Below, one piece after another: positions 9,737 through 18,924 of a stretch of DNA of 64,000 bases (positions are counted from its first letter, which is position 1; every line of letters begins with the position of its first letter). The stretch covers positions 5,146,001-5,210,000 of the forward strand of contig NZ_CP108476.1 in assembly GCF_036226465.1 (NCBI RefSeq), given 5' to 3'. The stretch comes from Kitasatospora sp. NBC_01250. GTDB lineage: Bacteria; Actinomycetota; Actinomycetes; Streptomycetales; Streptomycetaceae. Made by a program: the position numbers and the translations under genes. The notes under the pieces are model-generated. The model was not told the origin of the DNA. It saw nothing but the letters and a program-made list of their open reading frames with translations, and ran no database searches.

Positions 9737-11371
9737 CTACACGTCGTCGGCGTCGATGATCCGGTAGGCGTACCCCTGCTCGGCCAGGAACCGCTGGCGG
9801 TGCGCCGCGAAGTCCTGGTCGACGGTGTCCCGGGCGACCACCGAGTAGAAGTGTGCGGAGTGCCCGTCCGCCTTGGGCCGCAGCACCCGGCCCAGCCGCT
9901 GGGCCTCCTCCTGGCGGGAGCCGAAGGTCCCGGAGACCTGGATGGCCACCGTCGCCTCCGGCAGGTCGATCGAGAAGTTGGCCACCTTGGAGACCACCAG
10001 CACGCTGATCTCCTTGCTCCGGAACGCCTCGAAGAGCTTCTCGCGCTGGGCGTTGCTGGTCTCGCCCTTGATCACCGGCGCGCCCAGCACCTCGCCCAGC
10101 TCGTCGAGCTGGTCGATGTACTGCCCGATGATCAGCGTCTGGTCCTTCTCGTGCTTCTTGACCAGCGCCTCCACCACCCGGCGCTTGGTCGCCGTGGTGG
10201 AGCAGTACCGGTAGCGCTCCTCCGGCTCGGCGGTCGCGTAGGCCAGCCGCTCGGAGTCGGTCAGGGTCACCCGCACCTCGCAGCAGTCGGCCGGCGCGAT
10301 GTAGCCCTGCGCCTCGATCTCCTTCCACGGGGCGTCGAAGCGCTTGGGACCGATCAGGCTGAACACGTCGCCCTCGCGGCCGTCCTCGCGCACCAGCGTC
10401 GCGGTCAGGCCGAGCCGGCGGCGGGCCTGCAGGTCGGCGGTGAACTTGAAGACCGGCGCGGGCAGCAGGTGAACCTCGTCGTAGACCACCAGGCCCCAGT
10501 TGCGGGCGTCGAACAGCTCCAGGTGGGCGTAGGTGCCCTTCCGCTTGGTCGTCATCACCTGGTAGGTGGCGATGGTGACCGGGCGGATCTCCTTGCGGGT
10601 GCCGCTGTACTCGCCGATCTCGTCCTCGGTCAGCGAGGTGCGCTTGACCAGCTCGTGCTTCCACTGGCGGGCCGAGACGGTGTTGGTGACCAGGATCAGC
10701 GTGGTCGATTTGGCCTCGGCCATCGCCGCCGCGCCGACCAGCGTCTTGCCCGCACCACAGGGCAGCACGACCACGCCGCTGCCGCCGTGCCAGAAGCCCT
10801 CCACCGCCTGCTGCTGGTAGGGGCGCAGCTGCCAGCCGTTCTGGTCCAGCTCGATCGGGTGCGCCTCGCCGTCCACGTAGCCCGCGTGGTCCTCGGCCGG
10901 CCAGCCCAGCTTGAGCAGCACCTGCTTGATCTGCCCGCGCTCGGAGGGGTGCACCGCGACGGTGTCGGGCTCGACCCGGGCGCCGACCAGCGGGGCGATC
11001 TTCTTGGACTTCAGCACCTCCTCCAGCACCGGGCGGTCGGTGGTGGTCAGCACCAGCCCGTGCACCGGGTGCTTGAGCAGCTGGAGCCGCCCGTAGCGGG
11101 CCATCGTGTCGGCGACGTCGACCAGCAGCGCGTGCGGCACCGGGTAGCGCGAGTACGTCACCAGGGCGTCCACCACCTGCTCGGCGTCGTGCCCGGCGGC
11201 CCGCGCGTTCCACAGCCCCAGCGGCGTCACCCGGTAGGTGTGCACGTGCTCGGGCGCCCGCTCCAGTTCGGCGAACGGCGCGATCGCGCGACGGCAGTCG
11301 GCCGCCTGGGGGTGGTCGATCTCCAGCAGGAGAGTTTTGTCGCTCTGGACGATCAGTGGCCCGTTGTTCAC
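9737..11371 (-). CDS. xpb: XPB-type DNA repair helicase
   Basis: A 544-residue superfamily 2 helicase like XPB/Rad25. The N-terminal XPB domain (PLIVQSDKTLLLEI, VTPLGLWNARAAG) precedes the motor. Motif I is LPCGAGKTLVGA, motif II VVYDEVHLLPAP (a DEVH box), motif III LGLTATLVREDGR with the RED motif characteristic of XPB, and motif VI EEAQRLGRVLRPK. XPB opens DNA in nucleotide excision repair in eukaryotes; bacterial copies are 3'-5' helicases with a less certain role. The start is a GTG with GGAGGA upstream. The next genes leftward and rightward are not obviously co-transcribed, but a second helicase-associated protein lies 0.9 kb away. Confidence 0.94.
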   Translation of the reverse strand: MNNGPLIVQSDKTLLLEIDHPQAADCRRAIAPFAELERAPEHVHTYRVTPLGLWNARAAGHDAEQVVDALVTYSRYPVPHALLVDVADTMARYGRLQLLKHPVHGLVLTTTDRPVLEEVLKSKKIAPLVGARVEPDTVAVHPSERGQIKQVLLKLGWPAEDHAGYVDGEAHPIELDQNGWQLRPYQQQAVEGFWHGGSGVVVLPCGAGKTLVGAAAMAEAKSTTLILVTNTVSARQWKHELVKRTSLTEDEIGEYSGTRKEIRPVTIATYQVMTTKRKGTYAHLELFDARNWGLVVYDEVHLLPAPVFKFTADLQARRRLGLTATLVREDGREGDVFSLIGPKRFDAPWKEIEAQGYIAPADCCEVRVTLTDSERLAYATAEPEERYRYCSTTATKRRVVEALVKKHEKDQTLIIGQYIDQLDELGEVLGAPVIKGETSNAQREKLFEAFRSKEISVLVVSKVANFSIDLPEATVAIQVSGTFGSRQEEAQRLGRVLRPKADGHSAHFYSVVARDTVDQDFAAHRQRFLAEQGYAYRIIDADDV

Positions 11372-11495
11372 GGTGAGGAGTCCTCCATCGGGTCAGGCGC
11401 AGACCCTCCAGTGTCCCGCATCGGTGGGGCCTTCGGGGCCGGAGCCCGGCAGCCGGGGGCGGGCGGGCCCACCGCGCGCCGGGCGGGGCCGTCTC

Positions 11496-12215
11496 TCAGG
11501 CCTGCGGCTGGAGCCAGATGTAGGCGGCGAAGCGGCCGGTCGCCTGTTCGCGGCGGTGGGAGAAGAGGGCCTGGTCCTCGATGGTGCAGCGGGCGTCGTG
11601 GCGGATGTCTGTGAGGCCGGCGCGGGTCAGTTGGGCGGTGATGCCGGCCCGCAGGTCGAGGGCGGGGGTGCCCTGGCGGGTGGTGGACCAGACCTCGGGC
11701 AGGACGGCGGCGGACTCCTCGCGCATCGCGGCCGGGACCTCGTAGCAGTGGCCGCAGGCGGCGGGGCCGATCAGCGCGGTCATCCGGCCGGGCTCGGCGC
11801 CGGCCTCGGCCATCGCCGCCACCAGGTTCGGGGCGACACCGGTCAGCGTGCCGACCCGCCCCGAGTGGGCGGCGCCGACGACCCGGGCCACCGGGTCGGC
11901 GAGCAGCACGGCCGCGCAGTCCGCGCCCAGGGAGGCCAGGGCCAGGCCGGGCTCGGTGGTCCACACGCCGTCCAGCGCGGGCGCCTCGCTGCCCCAAGGG
12001 GCCTTCACCTGCTGCACGGTGGCGCTGTGCACCTGGCGCATCCAGACCACCCTGTCCGGCGCCAGGCCGAACTGGCGGGCGGTCAGCTCCCGGTTGCGCA
12101 GCACGTTCTGGTAGTCGTCGGCGGTGGCCCCGCCCAGGTTGCGGCCGTAGGGGGCGGGGCTGACGCCGCCGTGGCGGTCGGAGACGGCGCAGCGGATGCC
12201 GGGGGCGAGTTCCAT
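11496..12215 (-). CDS. laccase-domain (YfiH/PgeF-type) purine nucleoside phosphorylase / polyphenol oxidase family protein
   Basis: A 239-residue protein of the YfiH/YlmD family. Signatures are VSDRHGGVSPAPYGRNLGG, WMRQVHSATV, LGADCAAVLL, AAHSGRVGTL and IGPAACGHCYEV; the His and Cys residues in these form the metal and substrate site. Members act on purine nucleosides or edit peptidoglycan precursors. Most streptomycetes carry another copy in the ftsZ region, so this is probably a paralogue. The family normally has AAHAGWRG at the third motif, and here it reads AAHSGRVG, so the active site may be altered. Confidence 0.85.
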   Translation of the reverse strand: MELAPGIRCAVSDRHGGVSPAPYGRNLGGATADDYQNVLRNRELTARQFGLAPDRVVWMRQVHSATVQQVKAPWGSEAPALDGVWTTEPGLALASLGADCAAVLLADPVARVVGAAHSGRVGTLTGVAPNLVAAMAEAGAEPGRMTALIGPAACGHCYEVPAAMREESAAVLPEVWSTTRQGTPALDLRAGITAQLTRAGLTDIRHDARCTIEDQALFSHRREQATGRFAAYIWLQPQA

Positions 12216-12233
12216 ACCGGCGACCCTACCCAG

Positions 12234-14771
12234 CTAGCCCTCGTCCAGTTCGGCCACGCCGGTGATCCGGTGCAGCGCGAAGGTGTTCAGCTTCTCCGCG
12301 TGGTGGTCGAAGGCGGTGACGTAGCCGCCCTCCACCTTGACCGGGTCGATCACCCGCTGCGAGGCCAGGCCCTCGGCGTTGATGTAGCCGATCCACATCC
12401 GCTCGCCGAGCAGCACCGCGGTCTGCAGCGCGGCCAGGGTGTCGGCGGCCGCCGTGCGCGGCAGGTGACGGGTGTCGGTGCGGGCCGGGCCCGTTTCGGG
12501 GCGGGTGGCGGCGGGGCCGGTGACGGTCTCGCGGCGGTGCGCCGTGGCGGCCCGGTCGCCGGCCCGGATCGCCTTGACGGCCGCGCCGAGCAGCACGTCG
12601 TCCGGGGCGGTGGGGCCGTCGGCGATCGGGGCGGGGGCGCTGCGCGGCGGGGTGCGGTGGCTGTCGGGGCGGGTGATCACCAGGTCGCCCTCGGCGGACT
12701 CGGCGGCCGGCGCGTAGCCCATCGCGCGCAGCACCGTCAGCACCGTCTCCGGGCCGCTCTGGGCGGCCAGCACGGTGGGCGCGAGCAGCCGCAGCCGCAG
12801 CTCGGCGGCGCGGCGGTCGGCGAGCACCTCGGCGAGCAGCGCGGGGTCGTCGCAGCGCAGGTAGGCGCCGGCCGCGCCGACCCGCAGCACGCCGTGCCGG
12901 CGCGCGACGTCGTCGATCAGGTAGCTGAGCGGCTGCGGGACGGGCGTGCGGGAGTGCTGCTCCAGGAAGGCGTGCAGATCGGTGGCGCTGCGCCCGGCGT
13001 CCAGCGCCCGGCGGACCGATTCGGCGGTGAACCGGTAGACGGTGGCACCGCCCTTGGACTCGATCTCGGCGCAGAGCGCCAGCGCCTGGGCGAGCGGGGT
13101 GAGCAGCGGCCCGGGGGCGATCGCGGTCAGGTCGGGCTGCAGGATCACGTGGTCCAGCGGCTGCGGCAGCAGCGGGGCGAGCACCGGCGCGGGGTCCTGC
13201 CCGGCCAGCAGGGCGCGGCCCGCCGACCCGAGCGCGCCGCGCCCGGTGACGCCGAGCAGCTCGGCCTCGGCCAGGCTCCACGAGGTCAGCTGGTCGCGCA
13301 GCTCGCGTCCGTCGGGGCCGGTGGGGCCGCCGCGCAGCGGGCGGTGCCAGCGCTGGACGGGCAGCAGCGCCTCGGCGTCGGCCACCGTGCCGGGCGGCAG
13401 CTCGGCGAGCAGGCCGAGCACCGCGCGCCGGGTGACCGGCGCCAGCACCCGGTCCAGCTCGGGGCCGAGTGCGGCGCGCGCCTTGCCCTTGCCGTCGGGT
13501 GCGCCGACCAGCCCGGCCACCCGGGTGCCGGCCAGCCAGCCGCGGGCCAGCAGCACCCAGCGCTCGGCGGTCGGCTGCTGCAGCCACAGGTCGTAGGCGG
13601 GGGTGGGGGCCCAGACCTCGCCGGTCCGCCCAGCCAGTTCGCCCACCTCGCCGTCGGGGGCCAGCAGGCCCGCACCGTAGGCGAGTTCGAGCCAGAAGGC
13701 GGCGCCCGCCTCGTCGGTCTCCAGGGCGAGGGCGGCCCGCTTGAGGTCGCGCACGCCCAGGCCGCCGGCCCGCAGGGCGGCGGGCGGCTGCAGGCCCCAC
13801 AGGTCGAGCAGCTCCTCGACGGTGCGGACCGCGGTGTGGGCCTGGCCGGCCGCCGCGCTGTCCACAGCCTGTGGATCGCGCTCGGCGACGGGGACCACCA
13901 CCGGTGCGAGCGGCGTGACGGTGCGGTGGCTGCGTCCGCCGCGCAGGTGCAGCGCGACCTCGCGGGGGAGCACCACGGTGCCGGGGCCGGAGGGCAGCAG
14001 CAGGCCGCGGGCCAGCAGCCACTCGACGGGGCTGCGCGCCTGATCGGCGGTGACCGGGCGGGCCGCGTCGGGCACGGTGCCGGTGGGCGGGCCCCAGACC
14101 AGCCGGTCCAGCACCCCGAGCGCGGCCGGCGGCGCCTCGGCGAGCAGCGCGGCGCACCGCTTGCGGTCGGCGAACAGCGCGCCGAGGGCCGCCACCGCGG
14201 TCACCGGGTCGGGCGTGGCGGGCAGGCCGGCGCCGGCGAGCAGCTGTTGCAGTCGGGCCGGGGACATCCCCAGGGTGGCCTCGCCCAGGGTCGGCCCGAG
14301 GCCGGTGCCGCCGGGCCCGGCGGCGCTGGGGGCCAGTGCCTCGCGGACCGCGATCACCAGGTGCGGCGCCGTGTCGGGACCCCAGAGCAGCCCGCGTTCG
14401 CGCAGCGCGGCCAGTGCCCGGGGCAGCGCGGCGATCACCGCGGCCCGGTCCACCGGTTCGGCGCCGGGGTGCGCCTTGACCCGGGCGGGGCCGGCCAGCA
14501 GGTCGCGCAGCACGGTGGCGGCGCCGCCGTCCGGCATCGCGGCCAGCGCCTCGGCCACCTGCAGCGTGAAGCGGTCCAGCCGCTCCAGCGCGCGCAGCGC
14601 GGAGGCCCGGCTGGAGAGCCTGGCGGTCAGCTGGGTGAGGTCGGTCGGCACGGGGTTGAGCAGATCGGGGCGCAGGCGCAGCAGGGTGGCGAGTGCCTGG
14701 TCGCTGCTGGCGCGGAGTTCGTCGGCGAGGGTGCGGGCCCCGCCGGAGGCTCCGTTCGGCTCGGTGGTCAT
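12234..14771 (-). CDS. helicase-associated protein with C-terminal WYL domain
   Basis: An 845-residue Ala/Leu-rich protein typical of actinomycetes. The N-terminal part is an array of helical, winged-helix-like segments (LADELRASSDQALATLLRL, LTARLSSRASALRALERLD). The middle corresponds to the XPB/Ssl2-like helicase-associated domain (HVILQPDLTAIAPGPL). The C-terminus is WYL-like (VLLGERMWIGYINAEG, VDPVKVEGGYVTAFDHHAEK, FALHRITGVAEL), a domain that senses ligands or nucleic acid ends. No intact helicase P-loop is seen. The start is the ATG at 14771; the 41 codons upstream lack coding character. It lies just behind the laccase-domain gene, close to XPB, which suggests a DNA-repair link. Confidence 0.78.
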   Translation of the reverse strand: MTTEPNGASGGARTLADELRASSDQALATLLRLRPDLLNPVPTDLTQLTARLSSRASALRALERLDRFTLQVAEALAAMPDGGAATVLRDLLAGPARVKAHPGAEPVDRAAVIAALPRALAALRERGLLWGPDTAPHLVIAVREALAPSAAGPGGTGLGPTLGEATLGMSPARLQQLLAGAGLPATPDPVTAVAALGALFADRKRCAALLAEAPPAALGVLDRLVWGPPTGTVPDAARPVTADQARSPVEWLLARGLLLPSGPGTVVLPREVALHLRGGRSHRTVTPLAPVVVPVAERDPQAVDSAAAGQAHTAVRTVEELLDLWGLQPPAALRAGGLGVRDLKRAALALETDEAGAAFWLELAYGAGLLAPDGEVGELAGRTGEVWAPTPAYDLWLQQPTAERWVLLARGWLAGTRVAGLVGAPDGKGKARAALGPELDRVLAPVTRRAVLGLLAELPPGTVADAEALLPVQRWHRPLRGGPTGPDGRELRDQLTSWSLAEAELLGVTGRGALGSAGRALLAGQDPAPVLAPLLPQPLDHVILQPDLTAIAPGPLLTPLAQALALCAEIESKGGATVYRFTAESVRRALDAGRSATDLHAFLEQHSRTPVPQPLSYLIDDVARRHGVLRVGAAGAYLRCDDPALLAEVLADRRAAELRLRLLAPTVLAAQSGPETVLTVLRAMGYAPAAESAEGDLVITRPDSHRTPPRSAPAPIADGPTAPDDVLLGAAVKAIRAGDRAATAHRRETVTGPAATRPETGPARTDTRHLPRTAAADTLAALQTAVLLGERMWIGYINAEGLASQRVIDPVKVEGGYVTAFDHHAEKLNTFALHRITGVAELDEG

Positions 14772-14980
14772 CCGACCCAGCGTAGTCGCAGCGGTTGGCG
14801 TGCGGGGGCCGCGCCGGTGCGGGATCCCCGGGCGGGCGGTGCCGCCCGCCGGGCGGTCCCGGCACCGGGGGTGGCGCGGCGACGCGCGGGGCATAGGGCG
14901 GGTAGCTCTCGCATGGCCGGGCGGCAGTCGGTAGCGTCAGCGGACGGCGGGGCCTGGCGTACGGAACAGGGTGGCGGACG

Positions 14981-16054
14981 ATGGCGGGTGGGCAGTCGGG
15001 CGGGCGGCCTGGCGAGCGGGGCGGTGCGCGGCCTGCGGACGGCGAGGTCGGCGAGCGGCTGACCGGCGGTCTGTCGGGCGGCGAGTGGTGGCGGGTGGAC
15101 GGACCCTGGCGGGTGCTGGGCGCCGTGCCGGGCGCCGGCGCGGCCGCGGAGCCCGGGTCGACGGCGGGCCGGGGTGCGGGTCAGCAGGCGGCGGAGGCGG
15201 GCGTCGAGGACGGGGTCTACCTGAGTGGGTCCGCCGTGCCGCCGCGCCCGACCGCGCCGCCCACTGCGGCCGTCCCCACGGCTTCCCCGTCCGCCGGGCC
15301 CGGGATCCCGGCGCGCCGGGCGCCGCACTCGATCTTCCGCAAGCGCACCCCGGCCGCCGCGGCCCGCCGTGAACCAGCCGCCGAGATCCCGCGGCAGGCG
15401 TCCGTCGCGCCCGAGGAGGGAGCCCCCGCCGCCTGGCTGATCGCGCCGGCCAGTCCCGGCGCGGGCCGCCCGCCGGCTGCTGCCGACTTCCCCGGCTGGG
15501 ACGCCGTCACGATCGAGTTCCCGCCGGACGACACGGAGAGCGCCGAGCCGCCGGCCGAGGAGGCGCCCGTCCCCGAGCAGCCGCCCGGCAAGGGGGGCAA
15601 GGCGGGCCGGCGCGGCAGACCGGGCAAGGGTGCCGCGGTGGAACCGGAGCCGGAGCAGGGGATCGAGGCGGCGGGCGAGCTGCCCGCGGCCTCGGTCCTG
15701 GCCGGCCGGCGCCCCTCGCCGCTGCTGCTGCTCGCCGCCGCGGTGCTGGTGGGCGGCGCGGTGAGCGGGGTGATCCTGGTGCTGCTGGCCGGCTGGGGCC
15801 TGGCCTACCTCTCGGCCCGGCTCGGCAACCTGACCAAGAAGTTCGCGGTCTTCGGCATCCCGATGATCACCATGACCGCCTCCAGCATCTGGTTCTGGGG
15901 GCGCTCCGAGGGCCGCTGGGGCGATGCGCTGGCCAAGGGTGCTCCGGTGACCCACGCCACCCTCACCGCCGCCCCCGGGGTGCTGCGGCTGGCGGGGGTG
16001 CTGTCGGCCGTCTTCCTGCTGGCGGTGGCGCTGCGCCGGCGCCCGCTGGGCTGA
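14981..16054 (+). CDS. hypothetical membrane protein with long disordered N-terminus
   Basis: A 357-residue protein. Residues 1 to about 240 are rich in Pro, Ala, Gly and Glu, with no fold visible. Three hydrophobic segments follow: PLLLLAAAVLVGGAVSGVIL, a second near FGIPMITMTASSIWFW, and a last one at VLRLAGVLSAVFLLAVAL. No catalytic motif was found. It is divergent from the WYL/helicase-associated gene and ends 21 bases from the convergent TetR gene. Confidence 0.75.
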   Translation: MAGGQSGGRPGERGGARPADGEVGERLTGGLSGGEWWRVDGPWRVLGAVPGAGAAAEPGSTAGRGAGQQAAEAGVEDGVYLSGSAVPPRPTAPPTAAVPTASPSAGPGIPARRAPHSIFRKRTPAAAARREPAAEIPRQASVAPEEGAPAAWLIAPASPGAGRPPAAADFPGWDAVTIEFPPDDTESAEPPAEEAPVPEQPPGKGGKAGRRGRPGKGAAVEPEPEQGIEAAGELPAASVLAGRRPSPLLLLAAAVLVGGAVSGVILVLLAGWGLAYLSARLGNLTKKFAVFGIPMITMTASSIWFWGRSEGRWGDALAKGAPVTHATLTAAPGVLRLAGVLSAVFLLAVALRRRPLG

Positions 16055-16075
16055 CGCGGGGGAGCCGGCCCCGGG

Positions 16076-16660
16076 TCACTCCCCGAGCTTGCGGGCCAGC
16101 TTGACCAGGGCCGCGCGCCGGCTGGCCAGGTCGTCGTCCGTCAGCCCCGCCATCACCATGGCGATCACCTTGGGCGCGGTGAACCACCAGGCGGAGAGCG
16201 CGAAGACGGCGTACAGCAGGTGCTGGGCGGGCAGCTCGCGGCTGATCGTCCCGGCCTGCTGCGCCTCCGTGATCGCCGTGACTCGCTGGGCGTAGTAGGC
16301 GGCCCGCTCGTTGTCCCGGGCGGTGGGCTGCGGCTCGATCAGCAGCCCCTCCCAGCGCAGCAGGCGCAGGAAGGTGGGGTTGGCCGCGTGCCAGTCGAAG
16401 AGCAGCCCGGCGAACTCGCCGAGGTCCTCGCAGTGTTCGGGCAGCGGTGAGGCGGCGGCCATCACCTTGGCCAGCTCCTGGTCGATGACGTGCCCGAAGA
16501 GCTGCTCCTTGTTGCCGAAGTACTGGTAGATCCGCTCCTTGTTGACGCCGGCCAGCTTGGCGATCCGGTCCACCCGAGCACCTTCGGGGCCGTGCTCGGC
16601 GAACTCCCGCACGGCGGCGTCCAGCAGCAGCTGCTTGGTTCTCTCGGTGTCCCATGCCAT
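16076..16660 (-). CDS. TetR-family transcriptional regulator
   Basis: A 194-residue regulator. The N-terminal helix-turn-helix is standard: LLLDAAVREFAEHGPEGARV, then IAKLAGVNKERIYQYFGNKE. The ligand-binding part is helical and of usual length. It is divergent from a small membrane-protein gene, and two inverted repeats with the same half-sites TCCAAC/GTTGGA lie between them, so it probably represses both genes. The ligand is unknown. Confidence 0.93.
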   Translation of the reverse strand: MAWDTERTKQLLLDAAVREFAEHGPEGARVDRIAKLAGVNKERIYQYFGNKEQLFGHVIDQELAKVMAAASPLPEHCEDLGEFAGLLFDWHAANPTFLRLLRWEGLLIEPQPTARDNERAAYYAQRVTAITEAQQAGTISRELPAQHLLYAVFALSAWWFTAPKVIAMVMAGLTDDDLASRRAALVKLARKLGE

Positions 16661-16680
16661 GGCGGCAGTCTAGGGCGAGA

Positions 16681-16702
16681 TGTCCAACTAAATGGTTGGA
16701 CA
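16681..16702. promoter_or_regulatory. inverted repeat, probable TetR operator 1
   Basis: TGTCCAAC (16681-16688), six-base spacer, GTTGGACA (16695-16702): a perfect 8-bp dyad 21 bases upstream of the TetR gene start. Confidence 0.75.
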
Positions 16703-16728
16703 TAGCCCGGGGCGCGTGCCAGACTCAT

Positions 16729-16746
16729 TCCAACCAGTCAGTTGGA
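16729..16746. promoter_or_regulatory. inverted repeat, probable TetR operator 2
   Basis: TCCAAC (16729-16734), six-base spacer, GTTGGA (16741-16746). It has the same half-sites and the same spacing as the first dyad, and lies 28 bases upstream of the small membrane-protein ATG. Confidence 0.7.
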
Positions 16747-16773
16747 GTTACTGCGTTCCCTGGGGGCCTCGCC

Positions 16774-17010
16774 ATGTCCGCTCCGTCCGTGCACCACCGC
16801 GCCGTGATCACCTGGGTGGCCGTCTACCCGACCATCACCCTGGTGCTGGGGCTGCTCGGCCCGCACACCGCCCACCTGCCGCTCGTCGTCCGAACCCTGA
16901 TCCTCAGTGGGATCGTGGTGCCGGTGGTGGTGTACGGGCTGATACCGGTGCTGCACCGGCTGCACGCCGCGACGATCGGCCGCCGCTACGCCCGCAGGGC
17001 CGTCGTGTAG
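16774..17010 (+). CDS. small two-helix membrane protein
   Basis: A 78-residue protein with two hydrophobic stretches (AVITWVAVYPTITLVLGLLG and LVVRTLILSGIVVPVVVYGL) joined by a short loop, then a basic tail. Similar short proteins are found next to TetR regulators and as tails of antibiotic-biosynthesis monooxygenases; the function is unknown. The ATG follows GGGGGCC, a weak ribosome site. Its last 25 bases overlap the 3' end of the convergent methyltransferase gene. Confidence 0.72.
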   Translation: MSAPSVHHRAVITWVAVYPTITLVLGLLGPHTAHLPLVVRTLILSGIVVPVVVYGLIPVLHRLHAATIGRRYARRAVV

Positions 17011-17870
17011 CGGATCGCGGTGCGCCGCACCAGGCTGCCGTCCGCCGCCATGAGCGGAGTGAGCTCGGCCAGTGCCGCCGCTCGCGCCTCGTCCAGGCGC
17101 TCGGCCGGGATCGCCTCCAGCACGGCGCGCCACCCGCCCGCCCGCTGCGAGCGCCACCAGGCCTCGGCGTCCGGGTAGTGGGTGGCCGCAGGGTGTTCGA
17201 CCGTGTGGACGTCGCCGAAACCGGCCCGGTGCAGCAGCTCGGCCGCCTCCTCGGGGCTGCGGCCCAGCGGATTGAACCTGGCCGCCCTGCTCTGCCGCAC
17301 CCGGGCCGCCTCGGGCGGCAGGAAGGCGTTGAGCGCCGCGCCGGGCCGCTCCCAGCCGGGCTCGTCCGCGCCGAAGGCGGTGAAGGCGAACCGCCCGCCG
17401 GGCACCAGCACCCGGTGCACCGAGTCCAGCGCCGCCGCCGGATCGGGCGTGAAGATCACTGCGAACGAGGAGAGCGCGGCCTCGAAGGAACTGTCCGGGA
17501 AGCCCAGCGCCTCCGCGTCGTCGACCCGGACGCAGACGTTGCGCAGGCCGCGCCCGGCGGCCTGCGCGGCCGTGGCGCGGACCATGCCCGGAGCCAGGTC
17601 CACGCCGACCACGTAGCCCTCCCGCCCGACTTCGGCGAGCGCGGCGAAGAGCACCGCGCCCCGGCCGCAGCCGACGTCCAGCACCCGGTCGCCGGGCCGC
17701 AGGCCGGCCAGCCGGGCGAGGCGGGCGCCGATCGGATTGAAGAAGCCGCCGTTGGCCTCGTCGTACTCGTCGGCCGCGAGCGAGAACGCGTGGGCCAGCG
17801 CGGACTTGCGGCGATGGGACGCCTCGTCCTGCCCGGCGGGTGACTCACCTCGGAGCTGAGTGTTCGTCAT
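16986..17870 (-). CDS. class I SAM-dependent methyltransferase
   Basis: A 294-residue methyltransferase of the UbiE/type 11 kind. Motif I is VLDVGCGRGAVLF, motif post-I VVGVDLAPGMV, then VDDAEALGFPDSSFEAALSSF and LDSVHRVLVPGGRFAFTAF. It transfers a methyl group from SAM; the acceptor cannot be deduced. It stands alone, convergent with the small membrane protein. Confidence 0.88.
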   Translation of the reverse strand: MTNTQLRGESPAGQDEASHRRKSALAHAFSLAADEYDEANGGFFNPIGARLARLAGLRPGDRVLDVGCGRGAVLFAALAEVGREGYVVGVDLAPGMVRATAAQAAGRGLRNVCVRVDDAEALGFPDSSFEAALSSFAVIFTPDPAAALDSVHRVLVPGGRFAFTAFGADEPGWERPGAALNAFLPPEAARVRQSRAARFNPLGRSPEEAAELLHRAGFGDVHTVEHPAATHYPDAEAWWRSQRAGGWRAVLEAIPAERLDEARAAALAELTPLMAADGSLVRRTAIRYTTALRA

Positions 17871-17961
17871 ACCGCCATGGTGGTCCCGCTGTGGCGCGGG
17901 TCACAAGAGGTCGGGCGGCGCCGGCGGGAGCACGCGGGTACGCGCCCGGGACGAGGCTGGC

Positions 17962-18924
17962 CTAGTAGGTGAGCAGTGTCTGCAGCTCGGCGAGGATCAG
18001 GCTGGCTCCGGTGTAGCCGATCCCCTCGAACCAGAGCTGGTCGTCCACCGGGAAGGCGCGGTGGCCGCGGACCGCGCCCAGGGCGTGCCAGGCCGGGCCG
18101 GTCAGGACGGCCGCGGCTGCGGCGGCCGGGCCGCCGTGGACGGCGTAGAGCAGGACGTCGCCGTCGGCCCCGGCGAGCTGGTCGGGGGTGATCTCGACGT
18201 CGAACTGGTCGACGTTCTGCGCATCGGGGCGGCCGAGCTGGAGGTCGGCCAGGATCGTGCCGAGGAAGCTCTGCCGGCCGTAGAGCCGGATCCGCCCGCC
18301 CGGGACGAACCGGACCAGGCTGACCCTGCGCCCGCCGGTGGCACCCGGGCCGCCGAGCGCGCGGCTCGTCGCGGCGATCTGGCCGCGGTAGGCGGCGGCC
18401 ACCGCGTCGGCCTCCACCGGCCGGCCGAGCGCTCTCGAGTGGAGCTGGACGTTGTCCTTCCACGGGTATCCGGTGGTCCGGCTGAGCACGGTGGGCGCGA
18501 TCGCGCGCAGCGCCTCGAAGTGCGCGCCGTCGCGCAGCGCGTTGCCCAGGATCAGTTCGGGGCGCAGCGCGCCGATCCGGTCCAGGTCCGGCGTCCCGAT
18601 GGTGCCGGCGTCGGCCACCTCGGCGAGCCGGGTGGTCGGCCAGTAGCCCGGCAGGCCGGTGTCGTAGGCCGCCCGGCAGGCGCCGACGGGGGTGATGCCC
18701 AGGGTCATCGCCGAGTCCAGCTCGGCGGTGTCCAGGGCCACCACCCGCAGCGGCCGGCCCGGGACCGCCACCGCCCCGGTCGCCGCCGTGACGGTGGCGG
18801 TGGCCGCGGCGGTGGCGGTGTTCACCGGTTGCGGAGGCCGCACGGCCGGGGCTCGGCGGCAGCTGCCGAGCGCGGTCGCCAGGGCCGCGCCCAGCACGGC
18901 TCGGCGCGGTGGGTGACGGTGCAT
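17962..18924 (-). CDS. iron-siderophore ABC transporter substrate-binding lipoprotein
   Basis: A 320-residue FhuD/FepB-type binding protein. A basic N-terminus (MHRHPPRRAVLG) and a hydrophobic stretch lead to LGSC at about residue 22, a lipobox-like cleavage site, with two arginines directly after. The mature part has RVVALDTAELDSAMTLGITPVG, LRPELILGNALRDGAHFEAL and LQLGRPDAQNVDQFDVEITPDQLA. It would capture ferric siderophores outside the membrane. No permease or ATPase gene is adjacent, so it must use a transporter encoded elsewhere. A window gene at 61926 encodes the iron repressor likely to control such genes. Confidence 0.85.
   Translation of the reverse strand: MHRHPPRRAVLGAALATALGSCRRAPAVRPPQPVNTATAAATATVTAATGAVAVPGRPLRVVALDTAELDSAMTLGITPVGACRAAYDTGLPGYWPTTRLAEVADAGTIGTPDLDRIGALRPELILGNALRDGAHFEALRAIAPTVLSRTTGYPWKDNVQLHSRALGRPVEADAVAAAYRGQIAATSRALGGPGATGGRRVSLVRFVPGGRIRLYGRQSFLGTILADLQLGRPDAQNVDQFDVEITPDQLAGADGDVLLYAVHGGPAAAAAAVLTGPAWHALGAVRGHRAFPVDDQLWFEGIGYTGASLILAELQTLLTY

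Noticed and set aside
11238-15062. A 1274-codon plus-strand frame opposite the laccase-domain and WYL genes
   Set aside because: Antisense shadow with Gly/Gln/Arg-rich composition; the minus-strand genes have clear motifs.
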